A DNA stretch of 64,000 nt from JADJPO01 sp046330955. Its GTDB lineage: Bacteria; Actinomycetota; Actinomycetes; Actinomycetales; Kineosporiaceae. Each line of letters starts with the position of its first letter. Positions within the stretch are counted from its first letter, which is position 1. The position numbers were made by a program, and so were the translations under genes. The stretch is from positions 1 through 64,000 of the forward strand of contig JAXLRT010000023.1 in the NCBI GenBank assembly GCA_046330955.1, given 5' to 3'. Shown here one piece after another: positions 36,385 to 44,137 of the stretch. A model generated the notes under the pieces. That model searched no databases. It was not told the origin of the DNA and was given only the letters and a program-made list of their open reading frames with translations.

Positions 36385-37137
36385 TCAATGCCACTGGCCG
36401 CGGTCGACGAGCACTTGTCGCAGGACGGCGGGCCGGTCGGTCATCAGTCCGTCGACGCCCAGATCGAGCAGCCGGTGCATCTCGTCGGCGTCGTTGATGG
36501 TCCACGCGTGCACCTGCCAGCCCCGGCGACGGGCCCGGGCGACCGTGCGCGCCGTGACCACCTTCAGTCCTCGGTGGGTCACCGGGACCTGGGCCACCAG
36601 TGCCGAGGTGGCCATGGGGATTCCGCTGACCCAGGAGGCTGCCTCGCGGGTGCCGAGGCTGGTGCAGAGCTCCGAGCCCAGCGCCCGTCGGACCCGACGC
36701 AGCCGGGCGTCGCTGAACGAGCCGATGCACACCCGGTGCAGGGCGGAGCACCTGCGGAGGGTGTCGACCAGGGCGGGGACGGCGCCGTCCACCTTGCAGT
36801 CGATGTTCCACCGGGCCTGCGGCCACGCCCCGAGCAGATCCTCGAGCAGCGGGATCGGCGCCTGGCCCTCGACCAGGGCGGTGCGGACCTGGGACCACGG
36901 CAGCTGCGAGATCCGGCCGGGGCGAGCACAGGTGCGCGAGAGGTCCTCGTCGTGAAAGGCGACCAGCACGCCGTCCGCGGTCACGTGAACATCGGTCTCG
37001 AGGTAGGTGAAGCCGAGGCCGATGGCGTACTCGAAGGCGGGTGCGGTGTTCTCGGGGGCCTCGCTGGCTCCGCCGCGATGGGCGAACGCGAGCGGCCCGG
37101 GCCATTCCAGGTAGGGGTGCCTCGCCATGCCTCCCAT
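36385..37137 (-). CDS. Glycerophosphodiester phosphodiesterase
   Basis: A 250-residue GDPD-family TIM barrel that splits glycerophosphodiesters into glycerol-3-phosphate and an alcohol. Active-site motifs are FAHRGGASEAPENT (about residue 18), YLETDVHVTADGVLVAFHD and, at the end, GVDGLMTDRP. There is no signal peptide, so it is cytoplasmic. ATG 37137 is used; a second ATG lies three codons on. Its upstream end abuts a decayed ABC permease. Confidence 0.92.
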   Translation of the reverse strand: MGGMARHPYLEWPGPLAFAHRGGASEAPENTAPAFEYAIGLGFTYLETDVHVTADGVLVAFHDEDLSRTCARPGRISQLPWSQVRTALVEGQAPIPLLEDLLGAWPQARWNIDCKVDGAVPALVDTLRRCSALHRVCIGSFSDARLRRVRRALGSELCTSLGTREAASWVSGIPMATSALVAQVPVTHRGLKVVTARTVARARRRGWQVHAWTINDADEMHRLLDLGVDGLMTDRPAVLRQVLVDRGQWH

Positions 37138-37139
37138 CG

Positions 37140-37802
37140 TTCACTGCCGCCCAGTGCTTCGCGGCAGCAGGGTCGAGAAGCACATCACGTTGTGCGCGCC
37201 GCAGGTGCCAGCCCAGGACGTTCGGGACGACGCACCACAGCAGGACGACGACGGGCAACGGTGCGGGAAACACCGTGCCCGACAGCAGGGACGTGGCGTT
37301 CGCGTAGAGGGTGAGCCAGTGCGCCGAGCCGCCGACGGGTGCGCCGAGCAGCGTAGTGACGCTCATCGGCACCACGATGGTCGCAGCCATGGCGAGTGGG
37401 GGACGTCGCACCAGCAATCCCCACGCCGTGCCGGTGCACTGAGCGATCATCTGGACCAGCACGGCGCCCCAGCAGGCCGCGACGACGGTCGGCCATCCGC
37501 CACCGAGGGCCGTCGCGACGGCAGCGATCACCAGACCAGCGACCCCGACCCCACGGCCAGGCTCAGTGCGGCGCCCAGACGTCGTCCCAGCCGGGCATCC
37601 GGCCAGGCCGTCGGCTGGTGCACGGTGACCAGCAGGACGCCGACACCGTGAGTTGGACGGGGGAGATCACCTCCTGGAAGTCGGGGTTGGAGCGCGCGAC
37701 GAGCCAGGCTGTGCCGGCCGCGAGCGCGAGCGTCACCGCGGTGAGGAGCGCCGTGCGCCGGGGCGGCACGTGCCACAGCTCGGGAGAGGGATCGAGGGCC
37801 AT
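37140..37802 (-). pseudogene. ABC-type permease-like membrane protein with two frameshifts
   Basis: Three frames join into one membrane protein. The first (from ATG 37802) reads VPPRRTALLTAVTLALAAGT and continues to QEVISPVQLTV near 37648. The second continues GVLLVTVHQPTAWPDARLG to about 37540. The third gives LVIAAVATALGGGWPTVVAA followed by further hydrophobic spans and WCVVPNVLGWHLRRAQRD near 37190. At least two indels are needed, so it is a pseudogene. The original C-terminus is unclear because the third frame stays open into the GDPD gene. Confidence 0.6.
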
Positions 37803-37885
37803 GGGTTCACGATGCTGTGCCGACTCGGGGCTGGGCAATCAGGTTCAGCTCACGGTGGTGGTGTAGGGCGCCGAAGGCGTGCGAA

Positions 37886-38350
37886 TCAGGAGGGTTCGTG
37901 GGATGGTCGAGCGAGGTAGGCGGTCTTCGCGTCTCCGCTGAACCCACAGGCTCGATAGAAGGCGTGGGTCGAGGGCGTGCGAGACCCGGTGAGCAGCATG
38001 GCCTTGTAACACCCGGCGTCCCAGGCCTTCTGCAGGCTCGCGGCCATGATCTGCTTGCCGAGGCCGGTGCCGCGCAGTGTCTCGTCGACGACCACGTTCT
38101 CGATGACGGCGTAGGGGATGACGGCGTAGGGGGAGGCGGACCGGGTGAGGTTGGGGATGATGTTCACGTAGGTGGTCGCGGCCATGGCTCCCTGGACCTC
38201 GAGTACCAGCAGGTGCAGGCCCTCCGTCTGCAAGATCGTGTCGAAGGCCCGGCGGGCAGCTCCATCCTCGAGAATGGGATCGGAGGGGTGCAGTTGGCGG
38301 TAGAGGCGCACGATGGCCTGGAAGTCCTCCGGCACGGCCTCACGAATCAC
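37886..38350 (-). CDS. GNAT-family N-acetyltransferase with a tandem 5-residue duplication
   Basis: A 154-residue acetyltransferase. The acetyl-CoA loop is ETLRGTGLGKQIMAAS after the strand VIENVVVD, followed by the typical KAMLLTGSRTPSTHAFYRAC-GF. Just before that strand the residues YAVIP are repeated, from a perfect 15-bp tandem duplication at 38102-38131. The insert keeps the frame but lengthens a beta-turn next to the core sheet. The substrate is unknown. Confidence 0.88.
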   Translation of the reverse strand: MIREAVPEDFQAIVRLYRQLHPSDPILEDGAARRAFDTILQTEGLHLLVLEVQGAMAATTYVNIIPNLTRSASPYAVIPYAVIENVVVDETLRGTGLGKQIMAASLQKAWDAGCYKAMLLTGSRTPSTHAFYRACGFSGDAKTAYLARPSHEPS

Positions 38351-38425
38351 GGGCGCACGTTAGCAGCGGCCTGGCCTGCCACTCTGAGACTGCCTTGCAT
38401 GTGACGGCACTGCGGAAAGGAGGCC

Positions 38426-38692
38426 ATCATCACGGTCCGGAATCTGGATCCCCGTGTTTGGCAACGGATCCGACAGCGCGCCGCCTCGAACAATCGTTCG
38501 GTGAAAGCCGAGGTTCGGGAGAGGCTCCCGCCCGCCGTCCGCGGCAACGAACGAAACCTGGCGCGAGCCTGGGTCGAGGCGACCAGGGCTCTGCGGGGTG
38601 CCGCTCTCGAGCTCCCGGATCGCTCGCTGCCCCGGGAGCTGGGCGCATCTGATGACCATCCTGGACGCGAGAATTCCGGTCCGATCCACTGA
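38426..38692 (+). pseudogene. FitA-type antitoxin without a start codon
   Basis: Read from ATC 38426, the frame gives a ribbon-helix-helix antitoxin of the FitA/VapB type (IITVRNLDPRVWQRIRQRAA, then RSVKAEVRER), ending at 38692. AAAGGAGG at 38416-38423 is ideally placed, but the codons after it are ATC ATC; no ATG, GTG or TTG occurs until GTG 38501, inside the DNA-binding fold. The toxin start MTILDA appears at 38651 and breaks off after about ten residues. Loss of the start codon and a deleted PIN toxin indicate a dead module. Confidence 0.6.
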
Positions 38693-38813
38693 GGCAGCTA
38701 AGGGTGGGGGGGACCGGAGGTGGGGCACCTGTCGTGCCCGAATTCGTTTAACTAACATAATGTGCATTATCGGCGTTGAGTTCTCCTGTGGAGGCCAGGG
38801 CGCCGGCCGGTAA
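38651..38813 (+). pseudogene. Remnant of a PIN-domain toxin (FitB/VapC type)
   Basis: ATG 38651 overlaps the antitoxin remnant, as in intact FitAB pairs, and the first residues MTILDA match PIN-domain toxin starts, where the Asp is a metal ligand. After about ten residues the similarity ends. The rest of the frame, to the stop at 38813, is Gly/Arg-rich and unrelated. The identification rests on six residues plus position. Confidence 0.4.
38757..38770 (+). promoter_or_regulatory. AT-rich dyad upstream of the phosphotransferase
   Basis: ATAATG and CATTAT are separated by TG, in an AT-rich island within very GC-rich DNA, 85 bp before the phosphotransferase start. It could be an operator or a promoter; the regulator is unknown. 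Confidence 0.35.
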
Positions 38814-38854
38814 AAAGGTGGCATCCGGTCGATCGATCCAGCAACATCGCGACG

Positions 38855-39784
38855 ATGACCCTGCACCATGACGAGCTGGCCGTGGACCTCCTGCTGGTCC
38901 GCAGGTTGCTCGCTCGATCACTGCCGTCGCAGGCGTCTGCGCCACTGGAGCCGTTGACGGCGTCAGGATCATCGAATGTCCTGTTTCGCCTGGGCGACGA
39001 TCTGCTCGTCCGGTTGCCCCGCCAGCCGGGCGGGTCGGTGACGATCGCGAAGGAGGCACGGTGGCTGCCGGTGATCGCGGCCGGCCTGACCATGGCGGTC
39101 CCGGAGGTCGTCGCCGTCGGCGAACCCGGGTTCGGGTATCCGGAGACCTGGCTGGTCACCCGCTGGCTCGACGGACGCCTGCCAGGGGTTCCGTGGGACG
39201 AGACGGCGGGTGGCTCATCTCGTCGGCTGGCCGAGGACCTGGCAACTCTGGTCACCGAGTTGCGCCGTGTGCCGATGCCGGCCGAGGCGCTCGAGGACCC
39301 CGCGCTGTCCGGGTATCGCGGCTCGCCGTTGGCCGAACTCGACGAGGACTTTCACGAAGCCGTGCGCGCGTGCCGTGCCATCGGCGGCCTCGGACTGGAC
39401 CTCGACAAGGCCCAGCGGGTGTGGCGGACGGCGCTCGCCGCCGAACAGCAGCTCGAGCCGGTCGTGAGCTGGTACCACGGCGACCTGCTGGCAGAGAACC
39501 TCCTGATCAGGGACGGCCGGCTGGCCGCCGTCCTGGACTTCGGTGGACTCGCCGTCGGCGACCCGTCCGTCGACCTCGTCGTCGCCTGGGAGGTGTTGGA
39601 TCGTAGCGGCCGCGACACCTTCCGGCGCGCGCTGCATCTCGACGAGCTGTCGTGGGCGAAGTCGATGGGTTGGGCGCTGCTGATCGCCATGATCACCTTC
39701 CCGTACTACTGGGAGACCATGCCGGCGCGTTGCGCCGCACGCCGCGCCATGGCCGCCGCGGTGCTCGACGACTCCCCCGGCTGA
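38855..39784 (+). CDS. Aminoglycoside phosphotransferase (APH) family protein
   Basis: A 309-residue kinase-like protein. The Brenner catalytic loop is SWYHGDLLAENLLI and the metal-binding DFGG follows at about residue 228 (AAVLDFGGLAVGDPSVDL). The N-lobe has SGSSNVLFRLGDDLLVRLPR. APH-family proteins phosphorylate aminoglycosides, macrolides or small metabolites; the substrate here cannot be assigned, and resistance should not be assumed. ATG 38855 fits the family start. Confidence 0.88.
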   Translation: MTLHHDELAVDLLLVRRLLARSLPSQASAPLEPLTASGSSNVLFRLGDDLLVRLPRQPGGSVTIAKEARWLPVIAAGLTMAVPEVVAVGEPGFGYPETWLVTRWLDGRLPGVPWDETAGGSSRRLAEDLATLVTELRRVPMPAEALEDPALSGYRGSPLAELDEDFHEAVRACRAIGGLGLDLDKAQRVWRTALAAEQQLEPVVSWYHGDLLAENLLIRDGRLAAVLDFGGLAVGDPSVDLVVAWEVLDRSGRDTFRRALHLDELSWAKSMGWALLIAMITFPYYWETMPARCAARRAMAAAVLDDSPG

Positions 39785-39832
39785 ACCATCGCGGCTGAAC
39801 CAACCTGGTGCGTCTCGCATGGTGAGATTTCG

Positions 39833-39850
39833 ACGTCCCAGCTGGGACGT
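39833..39850. terminator. 18-bp perfect palindrome after the phosphotransferase
   Basis: ACGTCCCAG and CTGGGACGT meet without a spacer, about 50 bp past the stop at 39784 and between convergent genes. The outer bases (GGTGA and TTCACC) extend the dyad imperfectly. It may be a terminator or a protein-binding site. Confidence 0.4.
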
Positions 39851-39869
39851 TTCACCGCCGGACGGCGGC

Positions 39870-40045
39870 CGCTCGGCCGACGTCGCGGCGAAGATCCCGC
39901 CGCTCGTTGAGCGGTCGGAAGCCTGCCGCCGTATAGGTCGCCACACCCGTCCACCACGCCGCCACGTCCGGGTGGCCGCAGCCGTCGTCGTGGCCCCGAA
40001 CCGCCCCAACCAGCCCAGATCCCCCGGGTGCAGCTGAATCGATGC
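39870..40045 (-). pseudogene. Internally deleted GNAT remnant
   Basis: Two short matches in different frames follow the methyltransferase stop. LHPGDLGWLGRFGATTTAAA resembles the N-terminus of a GNAT family, and VATYTAAGFRPLNERRDLRR resembles its C-terminus. The acetyl-CoA-binding core is missing, so this looks like a gene with a large internal deletion. The call rests on remembered family patterns only. Confidence 0.35.
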
Positions 40046-40057
40046 GTCGTCGTGTCA

Positions 40058-40666
40058 TCAGCCGTGTTTGCGGGCGTGGACCCGTTCGATGGCGCCCAGG
40101 GTGAGGCGTTCGGCGTCCACGATCTCGACCTCGAAACCTCGCAGCACCGGCAGCGGACGCCGCGTGAAGTGTTCGCCGTGCAGCGGCACACTCACCAGCT
40201 CCACCAGGTGCTGCAGAACGCGTACCGGGACGACGGTGGCCGCGACATGGTCGGCCAGCAGGAGCTCTCCCCCGGGCCGCAGCACCCGAACCGCCTCGGC
40301 CAGCGCCGCCCGCTCATCGGGCACACAGCACATCGCGAACGTGCACACCACGCTGTCGAAGGAGGCGTCATCGAACGGCAGCGCGGCGGCGTCCGCCTGA
40401 TGCAGCGGCACCGAACGGGCGAGCGCCCCGGCCCGCCGCCCGGCCAGCTGCAGCATGGCGGGGCTGAAGTCGACGCCGGTGAGCCTGACCTCGGGCGCGT
40501 AGTAGCCGAAGTTCGCGCCGGTCCCGACAGCCACCTCGAGCGTGGCGCCCTGCGCACGAGTGCACACCCAGTCACGGCTCGCGGCGAGGATCCTGCGCTC
40601 GATCGCCGAGGTGCGTCGGTCGTAGCTGCCCGCCTGCCGATCCCAGAACGCGACCCGCGAAGGCAT
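40058..40666 (-). CDS. Class I SAM-dependent methyltransferase
   Basis: A 202-residue Rossmann-fold methyltransferase of the UbiE/phospholipid N-methyltransferase-like type. SAM-binding motif I is LEVAVGTGANFGYY, motif II is RLTGVDFSPAMLQLAGRRA, and the LPFDDASFDSVVC segment follows. The acceptor is unknown. ATG 40666 is used; GTG 40672 would overlap the upstream GNAT stop by 4 nt. Either way the two genes form an operon. Confidence 0.88.
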   Translation of the reverse strand: MPSRVAFWDRQAGSYDRRTSAIERRILAASRDWVCTRAQGATLEVAVGTGANFGYYAPEVRLTGVDFSPAMLQLAGRRAGALARSVPLHQADAAALPFDDASFDSVVCTFAMCCVPDERAALAEAVRVLRPGGELLLADHVAATVVPVRVLQHLVELVSVPLHGEHFTRRPLPVLRGFEVEIVDAERLTLGAIERVHARKHG

Positions 40667-40668
40667 GC

Positions 40669-41130
40669 TCACAGCTCCCGCTCGAAGCAGACCATCAACG
40701 GCCCCCCGTCGCCTTCGGTGCGGCGAAAACCAGTCGCGGCGTAGAGATGTCGCGCGGCGACGTCGTCCTCGCTGGTCACCAGGTCGATGTAGTCCGCCCC
40801 GCGTTCGCGCGCCTGGTGCAGGCAAGCACCCATCAGCGCGCGGCCGATACCGGTGCCCCGCCGCTCCGGCACGACGTACAGCTCGGCCAGATAGGCCTCG
40901 AGCTGGTCGCTCCAGATCGACTTGCGCAGCCGGACGACGGCGATGCCGGTCGAGCCCTCGGCGAGCAGGACGACGGTGTCGCCGTCCGCGATCAGCTCGG
41001 CCAGACGCTCGGCGAGCCGCGCCGCACCGGGAGTCGGTTCGTCGTACTCGCGGTTGAACACATCCAGCAGCCGTCCCGCCTCGGCGAGGGCGGTGTCGTC
41101 GTCGTGGGTCACCAGCTGGACGGCGGTCAT
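40669..41130 (-). CDS. GNAT-family N-acetyltransferase
   Basis: A 153-residue acetyltransferase. The acetyl-CoA loop is ERRGTGIGRALMGACLHQA, preceded by AYLAELYVVPE and followed by DDVAARHLYAATGFRRTEG. The size and the YDEPTPG segment resemble aminoglycoside-type N-acetyltransferases, but substrate assignment is not justified. ATG 41130 has GGTGAGG upstream. It is co-directional and overlapping with the methyltransferase gene. Confidence 0.87.
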   Translation of the reverse strand: MTAVQLVTHDDDTALAEAGRLLDVFNREYDEPTPGAARLAERLAELIADGDTVVLLAEGSTGIAVVRLRKSIWSDQLEAYLAELYVVPERRGTGIGRALMGACLHQARERGADYIDLVTSEDDVAARHLYAATGFRRTEGDGGPLMVCFEREL

Positions 41131-41203
41131 CACCTCACCGTAGGCGCCGCCGACCGGCACGGCGAGTGTGCTCGCGGCGGCGAATCCCGGCAGAGTGGAC
41201 ATC

Positions 41204-41734
41204 ATGAGCGAGGCAGATCTCACCGCTGACACCGAACCAGGGCCGGACGACCTCGCCGGTGCCGAGCGCTGGATCGGCTATCTGGACTGGCTGCGCAGCG
41301 ACATCATCCGGGCCGTGTTGGCACTGTCACCCCAGGAGCAGCGCCACTCACGATTGACCTCCGGGTGGACGCCGCTCGAACTTCTCTCGCATGTCCTCCA
41401 CATGGAGCAACGCTGGTTCGTGTGGGGCTTCCTGGCCGAACCGGTCGACGAGCCCTACGGCGACTGGACGCCGCACCACACGCACTGGCAGGTACCGGCC
41501 GAGGTGACCGCCGAACGGCTCGTCGCGCGGCTGGAGCAGGTGGCCGACCGCACCCGCACCGTGATCCGCCGTCACGGCATGGCCACCCCGGCGGCGCCGG
41601 GCGGACGGTTCGAGACCGCCCCGACGCCAACCCTCGAGTGGATCTGCCTGCACGTCGTGGCCGAGTACGCCCGACACGCGGGCCACCTCGACATCGTGTC
41701 CGAACTCGCGAACGGTGCGAACCCCGAGAGCTGA
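41204..41734 (+). CDS. DinB/DUF664 family protein
   Basis: A 176-residue four-helix-bundle protein of the DinB/DUF664 superfamily. Putative metal ligands are the histidines in LELLSHVLHMEQRWF and HVVAEYARHAGHLDIV. Relatives include thiol transferases such as mycothiol- or bacillithiol-dependent enzymes, so a thiol-linked role is possible in this mycothiol-type lineage. ATG 41204 is used. Confidence 0.85.
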   Translation: MSEADLTADTEPGPDDLAGAERWIGYLDWLRSDIIRAVLALSPQEQRHSRLTSGWTPLELLSHVLHMEQRWFVWGFLAEPVDEPYGDWTPHHTHWQVPAEVTAERLVARLEQVADRTRTVIRRHGMATPAAPGGRFETAPTPTLEWICLHVVAEYARHAGHLDIVSELANGANPES

Positions 41735-41755
41735 GACCGCGAAGACCGAGTGAGG

Positions 41756-44020
41756 TCAGACCCCCTCGATCTGGGCGAACACCGCCTCGAACCCCGCCAG
41801 CGCATCATCGATCACCGCATCGGTGTCGGCCATCGAGGTGTAGAGCCGCGACCCCGCCAGGGTGATGATGCCGTGCGCCGTGTACGCGGCCCCCAGCTGC
41901 TCCATCAACGTCTTGCGGGCCTTGTTCTCCTTGAGCAGTTTCACGGGGTGGTGCATGTCGAGCAGCATCACGCCGCTGCTCTCGAGGTGCACGATCGATC
42001 CGGTGTTGTAGGCGACGTAGGGCAGCCCGAACCGGTCGATCAGCCGCTGCAGCCCCCGCGTGAGCCGGTCCCCCGCCCGCCCGGCGATCACCGGGGCATT
42101 GGTACGCGCCAGCTCCTCGATGGCGAAATACCCTGCGGCACAGGACAACGGGTTCGCCGACAGCGTGCCACCCACCTGCACGTGGGCACCGTTCTTGCCG
42201 TCCAGCCCCGACCCGTACACCGCCATGACCTCGGCGCGCCCGCCCACTCCCCCGGCCATCGGGTACCCGCCGGCGACCGCCTTGCCGAACACCGTCAGAT
42301 CCGGTGTCACGCCGAAGTACCCGGCCGCCCCGCCCAGTCCGATCCGGAACCCGGTGACCACCTCGTCGAAGATCAACAGGGCGCCGAACTCGTCACACAA
42401 CTCGCGCACCCGGGCGTTGAAATCCCGTGGTGCGGGACGGGTTCCGGATTCCGGCCCGAGTGGCTCGACGATCACGGCCGCCGTCCCGCCCCGGGCGCGG
42501 TTCTCGATCAGCTTGCGGCGCAACGCCCCCACGTCGTGCGGGAACGCCTCGCGGGTGTTGAGCGTGGCCCCGAACGGGATGCCCTTGGCGTTCATCCGAT
42601 AGGTCCCCGGCACGCGCAACCCGTAGACCATGGTGTCCGACCAGCCGTGATAGGCGCCGCCCACCTTGATCACCATGTTCTTGCCGGTGAACGCCCGAGC
42701 CCCCCGGACGGCGGCCATCACCGCCTCGGTGCCCGAGGCCAGCGAGCGGTACAGCTGCACGTGTGGCATGAACCGGTGGATGATCTCGGCCAGCTTCAGC
42801 TCGTACTCGTGGAACAACCCGGTCACCGGCCCCGACTCGCGGATCACCTCCGCCACCCGCTCGTTGACCGGCCCGTAGTTGCTGCCCAGGATCGTCGGCC
42901 CACCCGCCTGCAGGAAGTCGATGTAGGAGTTGCCGTCGTGATCGGTCAGGTAGGCGCCCTCGGCCCGGGAGATCGCCAGCGGGAACGGGTAGTTGAACGC
43001 CAGATTGTGTTGCACCCCACCGGGAATACGCCGCGCGGCCCGCTCGGTGATCGCCTTGCTGGCCGGGCACTTGGTCTCGAAGTAGCCCAGCACGTCGAGC
43101 AGGGCGGCGTGCCGCAGCCCCCGCACCGGCTGGTCGACCAGCGCCTTCAACCGGCGCATGGTGTCCTCGACGTCCGGGTAGTCGCTGATCGCGTACCCCA
43201 GCCGGGCCGACTCGCTGCCGGCCACCTCGACGACGGCGGTCTCGGGGCGCAGCGCCGGCGCCGTTGCGAACCGCGCCGCGGCGGCGTCCGCGCTCGGCAA
43301 CTCCTCCTCGACCGCCACCCGCACCGGCGGCACGCTGCGGGTGACCTGCGCCGCGATCCGCTTCTCGTCCGACCGCAGCTTGGTCAGGGCGACCTCACGG
43401 ATCGCCGCCGGAATGGTGTAGACCTTGCCCGCCTCGGTGGTCAGCGCCAGTAGATAGGCGATCGAGACCTTCTCCAGCAGCGCCATGTTGAAGACCGCCC
43501 GCTCGGGGTCGGTGCCGACCGCGATGATGCCGTGGTTGGCGATGATGAAGGCGTTCGCTCCCCCGGCCACCTGCTGCTGGACGTTCCTGGCGAGGAGCGA
43601 CGTCCCGGACGGCGCGTAGTCGATGATCGCGACCTTCTTGCCCAGGAAGCGCACCTGTTCGTCGGTCAGGGCCGGGATCTCGCGCCGCAGGAACGCCAGC
43701 GCCGAGGCGTACGGCTGGTGGGTGTGCACGATCGCGTTCACGTCCGGCCGGGTGCGGTAGATGTTCGCGTGCATACCGCACTCGATGGACGGCGCGAGCC
43801 CGGCTCCCCCGGTGTCCGGTACCGGCCGGCCGCGGAAGTCGACGATGCACACGTCCTCGGGACGCATCCGGTCGTAGGCGTAGTTGCTGGGGGTCACCGC
43901 ATAGCGCTCGTGGCCGGGAACCCGAACCGAGACATTGCCCTCGGTCGCCTTGAGATACCCGCGCTCGAGCATCGTGTGACACATCTGGACGACGTGCCGC
44001 CGCGTGGTCTCGTGCTCCAC
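41756..44020 (-). CDS. Fusion of class II aldolase and class III aminotransferase
   Basis: One 754-residue chain carries two enzymes. Residues about 5-225 are a class II (fuculose-phosphate type) aldolase/epimerase domain with the zinc-site pattern PSIECGMHANIYRTRPDV, IVHTHQPYAS and IIANHGIIAVG. After a linker rich in Ala and Pro, residues about 325-750 form a class III PLP aminotransferase close to glutamate-1-semialdehyde aminomutase, with LIFDEVVTGFRIGLGG and PLP lysine K580 in VFGKAVAGGYPMAGG. Both active sites look intact. GTG 44020 is chosen for its GGAGG 7 nt upstream. A divergent PucR regulator may control it. The substrate is unknown; an aldehyde made by the first domain could be aminated by the second. 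Confidence 0.85.
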   Translation of the reverse strand: MEHETTRRHVVQMCHTMLERGYLKATEGNVSVRVPGHERYAVTPSNYAYDRMRPEDVCIVDFRGRPVPDTGGAGLAPSIECGMHANIYRTRPDVNAIVHTHQPYASALAFLRREIPALTDEQVRFLGKKVAIIDYAPSGTSLLARNVQQQVAGGANAFIIANHGIIAVGTDPERAVFNMALLEKVSIAYLLALTTEAGKVYTIPAAIREVALTKLRSDEKRIAAQVTRSVPPVRVAVEEELPSADAAAARFATAPALRPETAVVEVAGSESARLGYAISDYPDVEDTMRRLKALVDQPVRGLRHAALLDVLGYFETKCPASKAITERAARRIPGGVQHNLAFNYPFPLAISRAEGAYLTDHDGNSYIDFLQAGGPTILGSNYGPVNERVAEVIRESGPVTGLFHEYELKLAEIIHRFMPHVQLYRSLASGTEAVMAAVRGARAFTGKNMVIKVGGAYHGWSDTMVYGLRVPGTYRMNAKGIPFGATLNTREAFPHDVGALRRKLIENRARGGTAAVIVEPLGPESGTRPAPRDFNARVRELCDEFGALLIFDEVVTGFRIGLGGAAGYFGVTPDLTVFGKAVAGGYPMAGGVGGRAEVMAVYGSGLDGKNGAHVQVGGTLSANPLSCAAGYFAIEELARTNAPVIAGRAGDRLTRGLQRLIDRFGLPYVAYNTGSIVHLESSGVMLLDMHHPVKLLKENKARKTLMEQLGAAYTAHGIITLAGSRLYTSMADTDAVIDDALAGFEAVFAQIEGV

Positions 44021-44137
44021 GATCAACCTCCAGGTCTCGGTGACCCCTCGATGATGACTTGTTCTCATGAGCGATACAGCGGGTGGCAGTTCGCAGATAG
44101 TGGCCGTCCAATTGGCAGGGGATGACAAAATCGGGGT

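Noticed and set aside
36026..37531. Long minus-strand open frame of about 500 codons
   Set aside because: Only its first part is real sequence (the third piece of the broken permease). The rest runs antisense-frame through the GDPD gene and is Arg/Pro-rich nonsense.
38855..39784. Antibiotic-resistance kinase
   Set aside because: The APH fold is clear, but the family has many metabolic kinases and nothing here points to an aminoglycoside substrate.
41750..43453. Plus-strand open frame opposite the aldolase-aminotransferase gene
   Set aside because: It has shadow-frame composition with no recognisable domain; the minus strand carries two intact enzymes.
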